Of a DNA stretch of 64,000 bases, positions 1-10,140 are shown in pieces. Made by a program: the position numbers and the translations under genes. Origin of the DNA: Closterium sp. Naga37s-1 (lineage: Eukaryota; Streptophyta; Zygnematophyceae; Desmidiales; Closteriaceae); NCBI GenBank assembly GCA_947471745.1, contig CANJKZ010000010.1:3459501-3523500 (forward strand), given 5' to 3'. The stretch's first letter is position 1. Each line of letters starts with the position of its first letter. Under the pieces are notes generated by a model. The model worked only from the letters and a program-made list of their open reading frames with translations. It was not told where the DNA came from and ran no database searches.

Positions 1-798
1 AAGAGTGGGATTGTCTCGAGCGCCTTGAGAACCTTCTTGCGCCGTTTGCCGAGATTCAAAACATGCTAGAGGGCTCGAGTTACCCTACCTTGTCTTTGTG
101 TGTACTATCTATCAATGCTTTAATGGATATTTTAGAGGGGAGGGGAGGAGAAGGGGGAGTTTTGGGAGGCGTGCAAGGAGGGTCTTGAGAAGCTCAAGGG
201 GTACTATGACCGAACATCGGAGGAGTACACAATTGCCACGCTTTTGGACCCAAGGTTCAACCTTGAGTACTATGCCGATGGTGAGAGCTTGGGTGGTGAT
301 CATCAAAGAACCTCAAGTGTGCGAGATTACATCACCAAGGCATACAAGGAGTACGAGAAGAAACATTCCAAGGGAAAAGAAGTTGCCGAGATCAACGCCT
401 CAACCCCCACCGCAACTCCTCAAAGCACCCCAAAGGAACCAAAACGGTCACCTCTTTTTGGTGCCATTTTCCATTGCCGCAAGAGTGGAGAGACCATGGA
501 GGTAAACTCTCAATTGGATGACTACCTTCGAAAGAAGAGATTAAGTGTCGGACCCGATGGGGTTCTTCCTTCGTTCAAGGATTGGTGGAAAGTCTACGCA
601 ACGTTTCTTCCCATTGTCGCGCACATGGCACGCGACTATCCTGCCATACCGGGAACTTCGGCGGATTCCGAGCGCTCGTTTTCAATAGCGCGTCATGTCA
701 TTACGGATTTCCGTCATAGTTTAGATCTTAAGACGGTACGTGCATGCATTTGCTTGCGCTCGTGGATGACTTTGGATGAAAAGGAAGGAGTAAGTTAA
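1..798 (+). pseudogene. hAT-family transposase, 3' part (decayed)
   Basis: The C-terminal half of a hAT transposase (cut-and-paste DNA transposon). The last ~60 residues hold the hAT dimerisation signature, including WWKVYATFLPIVAHMARDYP followed by PGTSADSERSFSIA, with the usual conserved W, P, S and ERSFS residues. Upstream, frame 1 from about 148 reads LEKLKGYYDRTSEEYTIATL and then LDPRF, typical of the RNase H-like domain. The matching earlier part (WDCLERLENLLAPFAEIQ) lies in frame 3 over about 3-140, so a frameshift falls in the purine-rich run near 140-150. The N-terminal zinc finger and most of the catalytic domain would lie left of the window. No terminal inverted repeat was identified. 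Family assignment is firm; the element is very likely inactive. Confidence 0.85.
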
Positions 799-825
799 GA
801 GTGTTGTCTAATGGTTTAGTTCTAT

Positions 826-1345
826 ATGGTTAGGGTAGTTTGGAGCTATGAGTAGAATCTTAGATTAGGCTAGATTTGTTCCACCCATCCTACGAGCATT
901 TGATCTTGTCATTCATTGGTTCAAACTTCTTCCACCATTGTTTAGAGCCTTCATTAGTGTTGATTATTGGTTCTTTGTTGTTCTAGAAATGTTTGGAGCA
1001 TTAATCACTACGGTTGATTGTTTCATTTTTGTTTTAGAGGTGCCTATGGCCTTGATTAGTGAGGAAGATGATATATTCTTCTTCTGAAGTTTTGTAGAGT
1101 CTTGTTGAGTGTGGTCGTCGGGAATTCCATTATGTTGTGTAGGATCATGTAGAGTCATGGTTGTTGGTAGATGGTTACGATAGTTTTGGAGCTATGGGTG
1201 GAGGACTGTTAGATTAGTCTAGATTCGATCCTCACATCTTCTGAGCACTGGTTGGTATGGTTGATTGTATTAATCTTCTCATAACATTGTTTGGAGCGTT
1301 CCAAAGTGATTAGGATTGTTTTTTTTTTCTTTCTTTAATGGCTCA
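826..1345. repeat. Diverged direct repeat, ~340 bp apart
   Basis: The stretch from about 829 (ATGGTTAGGGTAGTTTGGAG and on) recurs in diverged form from about 1171 (ATGGTTACGATAGTTTTGGA and on); both continue with TTAGATTAG and CTAGATT motifs. It lies just 3' of the hAT relic and may be its non-coding tail or an old local duplication. The rest of 800-2000 is AT-rich and shows no convincing gene. Confidence 0.5.
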
Positions 1346-2029
1346 TTTAGAGCCGTGACTGGTGTGGAATAATATTTCCGAGAAGTTCTCTACCTGTTGA
1401 GCAAGATTCAAGTGTCAAAGGTAGGGACGTCAATCAATCAGGTTCCTAGAAAATAAAATATGGCAGCAGTGATTAACTGTATTATAGAAAATCAATGGCT
1501 GCCAACTCAATGTTCACTAAAACGAAACATCTACAAACAATCCTACACCGAGTACCGAGCTGGAGACTACACCTAACCCCGCTGATTATGCTACCTGCTG
1601 AGCCAATTCGGGCTACACATGGTTATGTTTTGAATTGATCAAAAATGATAACTGATCGGTACTGAAAGGATGCACATTGTGCAGTGGGTGTAAATGATTG
1701 ATTTAAGAATACACTAGGTGGTTCACAACGCAAGAGTGACAACAATTATCGTACAAACATCGGCACAACAAAAATGTGAATGTGTTTTTTATTCTTGGTG
1801 GACCTGCCCAAACAAAACTGGAACTTTAAAAATATACAACATAAATCTCTGGGGCGACAGACCCCTACTCGTTTACATTTTTATTCGATTCGTATTCGTG
1901 CATATTCGACTCGTATTCGTATTCGAGATAGAGCCACAATTCGATCAAATACAAATCAGCCCCTCTATTCGACAAATTGAAGATTCCCTGACTCGTATTT
2001 GTACTCGTATTCGTATTTACAGCCTTAGC

Positions 2030-2208
2030 TGCCGCTACACCTCCTGCTGCTCTCGCTATAGCTTCTCCTCCTCCTACTGGGTCTGCACCTGCTGCCGCAC
2101 CCGCTGCTGTGACCAGGGCACGTGGAATCGACTATAGCAAGTGGCAGCACATCGAATCCAGCAGCGATGACGAAGAAGAGGAACCAGAAAAGGCAAAAAG
2201 AGACACGC
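2030..2208 (+). CDS. Candidate 5' coding exon (acidic, Ala/Pro-rich)
   Basis: An open frame encodes an Ala/Pro-rich stretch followed by RGIDYSKWQHIESSSDDEEE and a basic tail. The DYSKW-x-x-IE-S-DDE pattern resembles N-termini of some co-chaperone-like proteins such as Cdc37, although nothing else of that family follows. A GTGAGA donor-like site follows at about 2209. It could be an upstream exon of the MYND-finger gene that begins within 120 bp, whose own start is unclear. No in-frame ATG is obvious here and the splice join is untested, so this is tentative. Confidence 0.25.
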
Positions 2209-2319
2209 GTGAGAGTGGTGGAGGAAGAAAATAGACTCGAAATCCTGTTGGAGCATCCAAGGGGAAAGATGGTTGTGGTGCTGGTGGCTTTAAGAAAGAC
2301 AGGCCCTTTGCGATGAGAT

Positions 2320-3749
2320 TTGGAAGAAGTGCAAGGAGGCTGTGAAAAGGTGGAAGTTTACAAAGGAGGTGGCTGGAGTGGGGAAGGCAAAGGGGAAAAA
2401 GGATCGGGGATTAGGGGAAGCGGAAGCTCAAGACACACGTGGAAAGCGTCAGGTGCTGTGTCGGGCGGACATGGTGCACTACTTGGACGTGACAGGCGGG
2501 TGGGGTGTGGTGTGGGTGAGTGCGAGTGCTGCTTGGAGCGTGCTGTCAGCTACCGCGCTCAGTGCGGCGTTTACTTGACCGACCTCGAGGGTTTCCAGGA
2601 CGAAATGCGCAAAGTGGAGCAGGGATCCGTTCCTCGAGTGCCTGGGTTTCCAACCAGGGTCAGCAGGGCTGCTTTGGAGTATTCCTCCAGGGTTCCAGCG
2701 TTTGGGGAGGAGGGGGGAAAGGATCCTCGTGTGCAGTTTTGCTGCAAGTGTGAGCTGGCGCCATTGCTCTGTGCGGAAGCCATGGTTAAGGACTGGATGG
2801 CAGAACCTTGTGTGGGCGTGCTCATGGACCTGGGGAGACTCAGATCCCGCCTGCTGGCTATGTTTTCTGCTACAGATGCTGCAACAGATGTCTCAGCTGT
2901 TGCTGCCCTTTTTGTTACCCCTGCTGCGCCGCTCTCTCCTGCTGCTGCAGCGTGGTCGTGCTGTTTTCGTTGCAGCAGCTGCTGGGCTGCCTACCGCCTT
3001 GTGGTCAGCTTCGCTGCCCTCCTCGTGCTGGTGGCGAGGTGGCCGCGGGTTGTGACTCTACTGACCACTCGCATAGAGACACGGGCTGGCGCCTACCAGG
3101 CGATCTTGGCTGAGCTGGGGGCGGGCAGGCAAGTTGAGAACGACTGTGTTGCGTCCATGCTGGTGCAGGTGCTCGGGGTGAAAGAGAGTGCTGATCTGCA
3201 GGACGGGTTTGGGTTTTTCGTGCAACATCTGCTGTCAGGCGGGCTGGAGAAGGCGCATGCTGAGGGGAAGGGGAGGGGGAGAGCCAAGGGGGAAGGTGAC
3301 ACTGTGTGGAAGGTGAGGAAGGAGGTAGAGGTGTTGATGGGCGTGGTGAGGAACAGTAGGGGCGTGCGGTCAGGAGGGAAGACGAGTGAGATGGTGGGAG
3401 CTGGTGAAGGTGGGGTGGGGGAGGGAGGCGTGACTAGAAGGCTGGAAGGCATGCTGATGGGGAATGGCTCAAGGTTTGAAGTACCCTGTGAGACTGGGGA
3501 GAGGCTTGATGGCAGTGATGGGGATGGCAAGGATGAGAAAGGTGGGCATTGGAGGGAGAATCTGAAGGGGCGTGTGTGGGAGAGGTATGTGGATGGCATG
3601 GCTCGGATTCTGGAGCACAGAGGGGGGGAAGGGAGGGAGTTCAGGTGCAGCCACTGCAGTGAGGGGGGCAGCAGCAGCAACAAGAACAACAACAGCAGCG
3701 GCAGCAGCGGCGCCGGCAGTGGCAGCAGCGGCAGTGGCAACAGCAGCAG

Positions 3750-3842
<93 letters not shown>

Positions 3843-5979
3843 GGGCAGCAGCAATGTGAGCAGTGTTGGGGAAGACAAGGATTTTCCCAGAGGCATGTAC
3901 CTGAGTGGGGTGGGTGCCACTGACTTCGCCCTGGCAGTCGCCAATGTGCTCTCCAAGCCCGAGTGCTGCATGGCAGGGGGAATATTCTACATGGATACCA
4001 TCAACCCCAGCAAGGCACGGATGGAGGCAGCAGCCATTGAGGAGGCCAGGAAGAGAGCAAGGCGTGTGGAGTTGACAGGTGGGGCGAGTGAGGAAGCAGG
4101 AGGAAGAGGAGGAGCACGGGGAAAGGGTGCCGGAGTGGAAGCAACAGCATCAGCTGCAGCGGCGGCGTTCCCGCCAGCAGCTGCCCAGGCAGCGAGCTCC
4201 AATGCTTGTGGTGGTTCGCTTGGAAGCATTGAAGCTTCTGACTCTGACATGAGTGGAGATGCGTCTACCAGCTCTGGCCTCGTGCCTGTCAACACCCACC
4301 CTGGTGTTGCTGTTTTCACGTACTGGGCTGCTTGCATCTTGCAGTGGGTCCGAATCTATGGCTCAGATTTTGTTTCAGCGAATAGATGCTTCAAGGACAG
4401 CCCACAGGGCAAGGTCCTGCCCATGCGCCATCCGTTGCGGGACCTTCCGAGCCTGCTTCTCAGGTTTGGCAACGTCCCTAAGCCTATGGAGGGAAGGAGC
4501 TTTCCCATGGAGTGGGAGGAGTGGCCTCAGGGTGATGAAGCTGCTGTGAAGCTTCCTGATGACTGCAAGAAGAGTTTCTTTGGCGAGGGGATCGTGGAGG
4601 AGAGTGGGACGGCAGAAGCAGGCAAGGGAAGGCCCTCTAATCCATCGTCAGAGGCAGGAGGTAAGAGGAGGGTTGAGAGGAAGACGGTGTGCGTGGAACG
4701 CAGCAACGATCAGCCCACTCCCGCTCCTTCGCATCTGCCCACCTCAAGCCGTCATCCCATTGTTCGCTGCATGGCAGACGTGGATTATATTCTGGAGGTT
4801 GCTGCTAGCCGAATCACCCCGCCCTCATGCTCTCAGTGCAGAAGATGCATGGACCTGTACACCTCCCAAATCTCCTTGGTCGCCTTCATTGCCAATTTCG
4901 CCTACCGCCCCGTCTCCATCCTCTTCAACCGCTTCGTCTCCATCTTCCCCCCCTGCTCTCAAGAATTCTGCACCCTAGCCAACGCCTTCCGCGTGGAGAT
5001 GGGAGTGACTCGGTCGGCCCAATTGGAGGCCCTGGGGTGGTTGCGCCAACTGGCAGAGCACATGCCACTCACTATGCTGCTTGCGATTGCTGTGAAGTGG
5101 ACTGGACCAATGATGGCTCCTCGTGGGGTATTCAAGGATGGGAGGCCTATTGAGGGAGGCGCTGGGTCGAACGGGAGGGGTGGAGGAGGGAGGCTGGGAA
5201 GCAGAGGAGTTGGTGGGGATGACGAAGGTAGGGAACAGTCTTCGTGGGAAGATCCGGAGGTGTGGGACGAGGTCTGGTTGTGGTGCAATATGGCAATGTA
5301 TGCCTGGCCGGCTTATGTGTCGGAACAAAGCGGCACATATATTGGGCCTGGCAGGCCGAGGCATCACGAAGATTGCCAAGGTGGGTCTGCGAGTGGATGT
5401 GGCAGCAGCACTCAGAGAAGCAGCAAGGCCAGCAGGAGCGGCGGCAGCATCGGTGAGAAGAAGGGCAAGGAGGGGGGGGAGGAGGACGAGGAGGAGCCAG
5501 CTTATCTGAAGGCATGGCCGGGGGGAGTTAATCTGGTGGCATGCCTGCGAGAGATGTTGTTGGGGGAGTTGTGCTACTGCCCTGCCTCCCCTGCTGCCCC
5601 TTCCACCCGTGCTGCATCGTCAACTGCTGCTTCAGGAAACGCTCCCACAGCAACACCTTTGTCCGATGTTGCAATCCCTGTCACTGCACCAAGGGTTGCT
5701 GCAGGAGCCGTAAAAGCAAGACCCGCTTCTAATGCTGAATGCTCTGGTCCTCTGTTAACGGGGGGGCGTGTGTGCGGTGGGTGTGGCAAAATGAAGTATT
5801 GCAGCAGGGACTGCCAAAAGGTGCACTGGCCCTCCCACAAGCTCACATGCCCCGGCAGGATCAACGGGAAGAGGAGTGGGAAGAACAGTGACAGGGTGAG
5901 TGGGCATGTGAGTGATGTGAGTGGCAATGTGAGAGGCAATAAGAGTGGCAACGTGAGTGGCAGGATGGAGGTGAGGTGA
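2320..5979 (+). CDS. Large MYND-type zinc-finger protein (5' end uncertain)
   Basis: A 1,219-codon open frame ends at 5979. Near its C-terminus (codons ~1150-1177) it has the core of a MYND zinc finger: CGGC, then KMKYCSRDCQKVHWPSHKLTC as a run of C, C, H and C ligands at family spacing. The usual first CxxC pair is not visible directly upstream. MYND fingers mostly mediate protein-protein contacts. The middle is low-complexity: a poly-Ser run at codons ~478-506 from an (AGC)n tract, plus Gly/Arg-rich stretches. More ordered segments lie at codons ~660-760 and ~810-930 (Trp/Leu/Cys-rich; no family recognised). The frame opens at a TTG; its first ATG is at 2605, so an upstream exon is likely. 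The part around 2850-3060 is hydrophobic and Ala-rich and could be intronic sequence that stays open. The C-terminus has SGN/VSG repeats. Confidence 0.6.
3748..3838 (+). repeat. (AGC)n trinucleotide repeat in coding sequence
   Basis: Nearly pure AGC triplets, roughly 28 units, encode poly-Ser inside the MYND-finger frame. Looser AGC/GGC triplets extend upstream to about 3670. The antisense poly-Leu frame is a by-product. Confidence 0.9.
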
Positions 5980-7195
5980 TGGAGGGAGTGGCAGGTGGGA
6001 GGTGAATTTGACTCTAAAGCTGCGATGCATATGGCACAAATTCCAATGTGTCACACAGATTCGCATTGGCAAGAGCGAAGTAGGGCAGTGATGCCATGCG
6101 ATTGGTCATGACTCTCCCCGGTGGTACAGGTAGTATTGCGTTGCGGAGCTACTGATTTTTGTCCCACCTCCCCTTGCATTCTCTTTCCTGCCGTTGCATG
6201 CGCAAGCCAATGCTTGTGCGTATGGTATGCGTATTCCATTATAAATGTGTATGTGCATGTGTTTATGTATGCATATGTCCTGGTTTGCCCATCTCTTTCC
6301 CCTGTCTCCTCACCCCCTCTCCCACCACCTCCATGGCCTCCTGTCTGCTTGCATTTCTCACAACTTCACCTTCATGTACGCGGTTCTCTTCCCCCCTCAC
6401 TCTCTCACACCTGCCCTGGGCAGGCTTGAATTGCTCATGTGCAAAGAGGTACTCATACCCGGCCTTTTTCATTGGCCATCACCATCAACGTCCACTGCTT
6501 GTATATATGGGTGATTACGGTGGTCTCTTTGGGTGGTAGATTTGTTTGAAGACCTTCGGTAGGTGGTATCTGGGTGTTTACGGTAGTCTCTGTACCTGAT
6601 GTTTACGGTTTGCCCCAATTTTGTCAAATTTAGAATGGTCCAGTCTTATTGATCAGGATATATTCTTATTGGCATGTGCACATGTGCAGCAGATTGCTAG
6701 CTGCCATTCTGTTAGCTAAGCTGGGCTGGAGGGCTGCAGCTGTAAAGCAAAAGTGGGCCTGTACCTGCGTGGAAAAGGGTACAGGTCAGAGATGCTGCTG
6801 CATCACCCATCCACATGGCATTTTTACTGGCATGTAGGAGATGAAAGATTCTATGTGGTTGTGGTTCTTCCTTCCTGGGTGGACTGCGACAGGGGTTGCG
6901 ACGAGCGGGACGGGGGGACGAGCGCCCTCGCACAGCTCTTGCAGTGCCTTGCTCTGCTTCATAATAGATGACTCATCGAAACCTGAAATCCTGACACCGT
7001 ACACGGTACACAACAGAATTTGATAAAACTGCACCTCTTCATTACAGCCACACTCCACCCACTCAGTGCATCCCCTCTGGCTGGTTTCTAGTGACTCGTT
7101 TTTCGCTGCTGTTGCACCAATTTGCACCACTGTGTGCTTGAGGGGATTCTGCAGTAACTGTCCAAGAAAGGGAAAGGACCAAGGGAAGCGAGAGT
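5980..7195. other. Intergenic, no gene seen
   Basis: 3' flank of the MYND-finger gene. Only short, compositionally weak open frames occur on either strand. No RNA gene, repeat array or transposon part was recognised. Confidence 0.5.
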
Positions 7196-7199
7196 GAGT

Positions 7200-8460
7200 C
7201 AGAAACAGCATAACAGTGGGATGTATAATATGCGATGAGGTATGCGATGAAATACGGGATGAGTTGCGGAATAAGTTATGTGATGTCTGGGATAAGGTAT
7301 GAAAAGAGGGGCAGGATGAGGTATGGGAGAGGTGTGGGATGAGGTGTGGAATAAGGCACGCGATAAGGTATTTGATGAGACATGTATTGAGGTGCAGTGC
7401 ACAGCTGTTCCACCACTATGTCTTCCTGCATGAGTGCACAGCCATGGCTGCTCATGTAGCTCCCAAACGAACTACGAAAGCTGAAGACACTCCCAACTAC
7501 AGTGCCATATACCAATAGTCTAATCTGGAGTGCTAAACACCGACACACCAGCATATTGGTTCCACCCATGCCCCAGACACTGCCTCCCCTGAGTCCGCCT
7601 CGCTCCACGCTATGCCACCATGTGGAGGTGGTTGCTAGAAGCAGCTGAGGGGAGATAGGAGGAGGGAGTGGGGTTGGCGAAGTGCATGCAGCGTCGCTCT
7701 GCTGCCAACATCAACTTTCCATTCCAACAAGGAGGAGGGGGATTGGTGGGTCAAGGGGGAGGGGGAGACAGGAGGAGGAACTGGGAGTGGGATAGAGGGG
7801 AAGGAAACAAATAAGAGGGTACGCGTGAGTGTTGGCGGGCACGAGTGTCAGCGGCAGGCTTGTGAGGGTAAAGCATCAAATGAATAAAAAGACATTCAGA
7901 TATGATAGTCGTTGGCATGTGTATCAAGGAAACGGGCATGTATGGGTTGAGGTGTGGGATGAGGTGTGCGATGGGATGGGGTGTGAGATGAGGTATGTGA
8001 TGAGGTATGTGATGAGGTATGTGATGAGGTATGTGATGAGGTATGTGATGAGGTATGTGATGAGGTATGTGATGAGGTATGTGCTGAGGTATGTGATGAG
8101 GTATGTGATGAGGTATGTGATGAGGTATGTGATGAGGTATGTGATGAGGTATGTGATGAGGTATTTGATGAGGTACGGGAAGATGTGTGGGAGGAGATAA
8201 TGGTTGACTTACGTGATGAGGTGCAGGATGAGGTGCATGTGCACAGCTGTCCCAACTATATACTACCCTGCTAGACTGCTCAACCTGGGCTTCCTTATGT
8301 AGCTCACAAACCAACTCCAAAAGCTGAGGACCTTCCAATCTGAAATGTCAATTACCGCTACTACATCACCTTTGGTTCTATTCTACCGTTGGCCCAAACT
8401 TCACCTCCCCTGAGTCGCCCTACCTCAACGCCACCATGCAGGAGTGTGTGTGGGGTCCCT
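7200..8460. repeat. Diverged local duplication (two ~500-bp copies)
   Basis: Copy 1 (about 7210-7630) and copy 2 (about 7930-8450) share, in the same order, a GATGAGGTATG-type repeat, an AGCTGT and GCTTCCT/TCTTCCT segment, a TGTAGCTC(A/C)CAAAC segment, and a CCTCCCCTGAGTC-to-GCCACCATG segment. On the minus strand copy 2 encodes GPQLLELVCELHKEAQVEQ, and a weaker equivalent exists in copy 1, so the unit might include an old exon. No protein family was recognised. Confidence 0.5.
7984..8178. repeat. 12-bp tandem repeat (GATGAGGTATGT)
   Basis: About 16 head-to-tail copies of GATGAGGTATGT with very few variants. Looser copies occur at 7215-7385. Both strands stay open through the array (MRYV and HIPH peptide repeats); these frames are repeat artefacts. 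Confidence 0.95.
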
Positions 8461-8632
8461 CTGCGGGGTTGTGGGAGTGCATGCGGGGTCCCTCTGCGGG
8501 GTTGTGGGAGTGCATGCGGGGTCCCTCTGCGGGGTTGTGGGAGTGCATGCGGGGTCCCTCTGCGGGGTTGTGGGAGTGCATGCGGGGTCCCTCTGCGGGG
8601 TTGTGGGAGTGCATGCGGGGTCCCTCTTCCAC
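8450..8632. repeat. 33-bp tandem repeat, ~5.5 copies
   Basis: A 33-bp unit (GGGGTCCCTCTGCGGGGTTG plus 13 bases) repeats five to six times almost without change. Because 33 is divisible by three, several frames remain open (CGSACGVPLRG on plus; RGTPHALPQPR on minus). No sign that either is a gene. Confidence 0.95.
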
Positions 8633-9179
8633 CACCACCAAGACTTCCTTTCCATCCCTGCACTTGGTGAGGGGGTGTGGCACCTACTTGGGAGCCTGAG
8701 GGGGGACTTGGGTTATGGAAGGCAATCTTGGTGCACTGTGGGAGGGAGGGATGAGAGGTGATCGCCTGAGGGTACGATGGCTACGGTGCTGCTCGGCTGG
8801 GATGGTTGGGAGCAGATGGGATGTGATTGCGGGCAGAGGAGGGGGACACAGGAGGATGGAGAGGGAACATGGTTTGCGCAGAGAATTACATGCGAAGGGG
8901 CATGATGTGATGGGATGAAGGGCACGGCTGAATGAACGGGATGGCGGGTGATGTTGTTGGGTATAGAAGAATCGTGCAGAAAGGGTGGAGGAACGAAGGA
9001 TGCGAACGGAAAGGAATATGGATGGGGAAAATTGTCTGGAAAAAAGGGGAAGGGGGATACTTCTGCGGGGAAGTGGGGAGAGCGGAAAAGTGGAGCGCAG
9101 TAGTGCTTATGCGGCTTCTGTTCTGATGTCTTAATCCAGAGGGGGGTCAGCTCCTTGAACCGCGTCACCCTCTTCCATA

Positions 9180-9420
9180 GGAGAATGGGAGTAAGAGAGA
9201 ATGGGAGAATGGGATAATGGGAGAATGGGAGTAAGAGAGAATGGGAGAATAGGAGAATAGGAGAATGGGAGAATAGGAGAATGGGAGAATAGGAGGATGG
9301 GAGAATAGGAGGATGGGAGAATAGGAGGATGGGAGAATAGGAGGATGGGAGAATAGGAGGATGGGAGAATAGGAGGATGGGGGGCATGGGAGCACAGGAG
9401 AACGGGAATGTGGGCATGGG
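9180..9420. repeat. 16-bp purine-rich minisatellite (GAGAATAGGAGGATGG)
   Basis: Six or more exact units at about 9290-9380 grade on both sides into looser GAGAATGGGA repeats that extend to about 9500. One strand is almost all purine, so triplex or slipped structures are plausible. The minus-strand proline/serine/isoleucine frames across it are artefacts. Confidence 0.9.
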
Positions 9421-9789
9421 CGAATGGGAGCGTGTGGGCATGGAAGCATAAGCGAGTGAATGGGAACATAGGGAAATAAGAGCATGGGACAATGAGATCA
9501 TGAGGGCATGAGAGCAAAGGAGAAAGGGAGCTGGGGAAGTAAGGAGGATAGACATATTAGCATAGGAGCATGAAAGCATCCAGAACTCCCTTGTATTATA
9601 CGCGATGTACAGTCAAAACTTTCATTCCTTATACGCGATATACAGTCAATGCACATTTACACACTTCTCCCACACTCCTTGGCTCGCGACTCTCCTCAGC
9701 GTCTCCCTAAAAATTACCGCCAACTCGACTCTCACCTTGTCTACTTCCCTCCATCATCACTCCCTGCTAGTCTACCAACCCTTCCGCTT

Positions 9790-9935
9790 GCACCACGGTG
9801 AACACAAACTCCCATCTTGCAGCCGGAGCAAATGCAGCTTGGACAAATTACTCAGCTGCTCCACAGATGGAGAACCTACGATGGTTGTCTCGTTCAGCAC
9901 AAGTTCCACACGCCCTGTCAGGTCTGGCTCTCCAC
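9790..9935 (-). pseudogene. Leucine-rich-repeat remnant
   Basis: On the minus strand the sequence encodes LVLNETTIV then VEQLSNLSKLHLLRL, which resembles the LQLNET and LTGLSFLKLL repeats of the neighbouring LRR gene. It is one degraded repeat beyond that gene's stop codon and could be the remains of a longer C-terminus or of a tandem copy. Confidence 0.35.
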
Positions 9936-10140
9936 ATGCACAATTACACGTATCTCCTTCCCTCCCCTCCACATCACTCCCCACCACCCTACATGCACAT
10001 ACTATGGTCAGCCCACAATGGCTTCTTGTGGGATGGCATAGCCCCGCTCATCACTCCCCTCATTCTTCCCACTCCCTCCCTCCCTGCATCTCTACAGCAA
10101 CTCCACCCTAACCTCATCTCCTCCGTTCCATCACTCCCTG

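Noticed and set aside
3093-3971. Minus-strand 292-codon poly-Leu frame
   Set aside because: Antisense of the (AGC)n tract and surrounding coding sequence of the MYND-finger gene.
7751-8338. Minus-strand HIPHHIPH protein and plus-strand MRYVMRYV protein
   Set aside because: Translations of the 12-bp repeat on both strands.
8713-9579. Minus-strand 288-codon Pro/Ser/Ile-rich frame
   Set aside because: Produced by the 16-bp purine repeat; similar frames exist in the other two phases.
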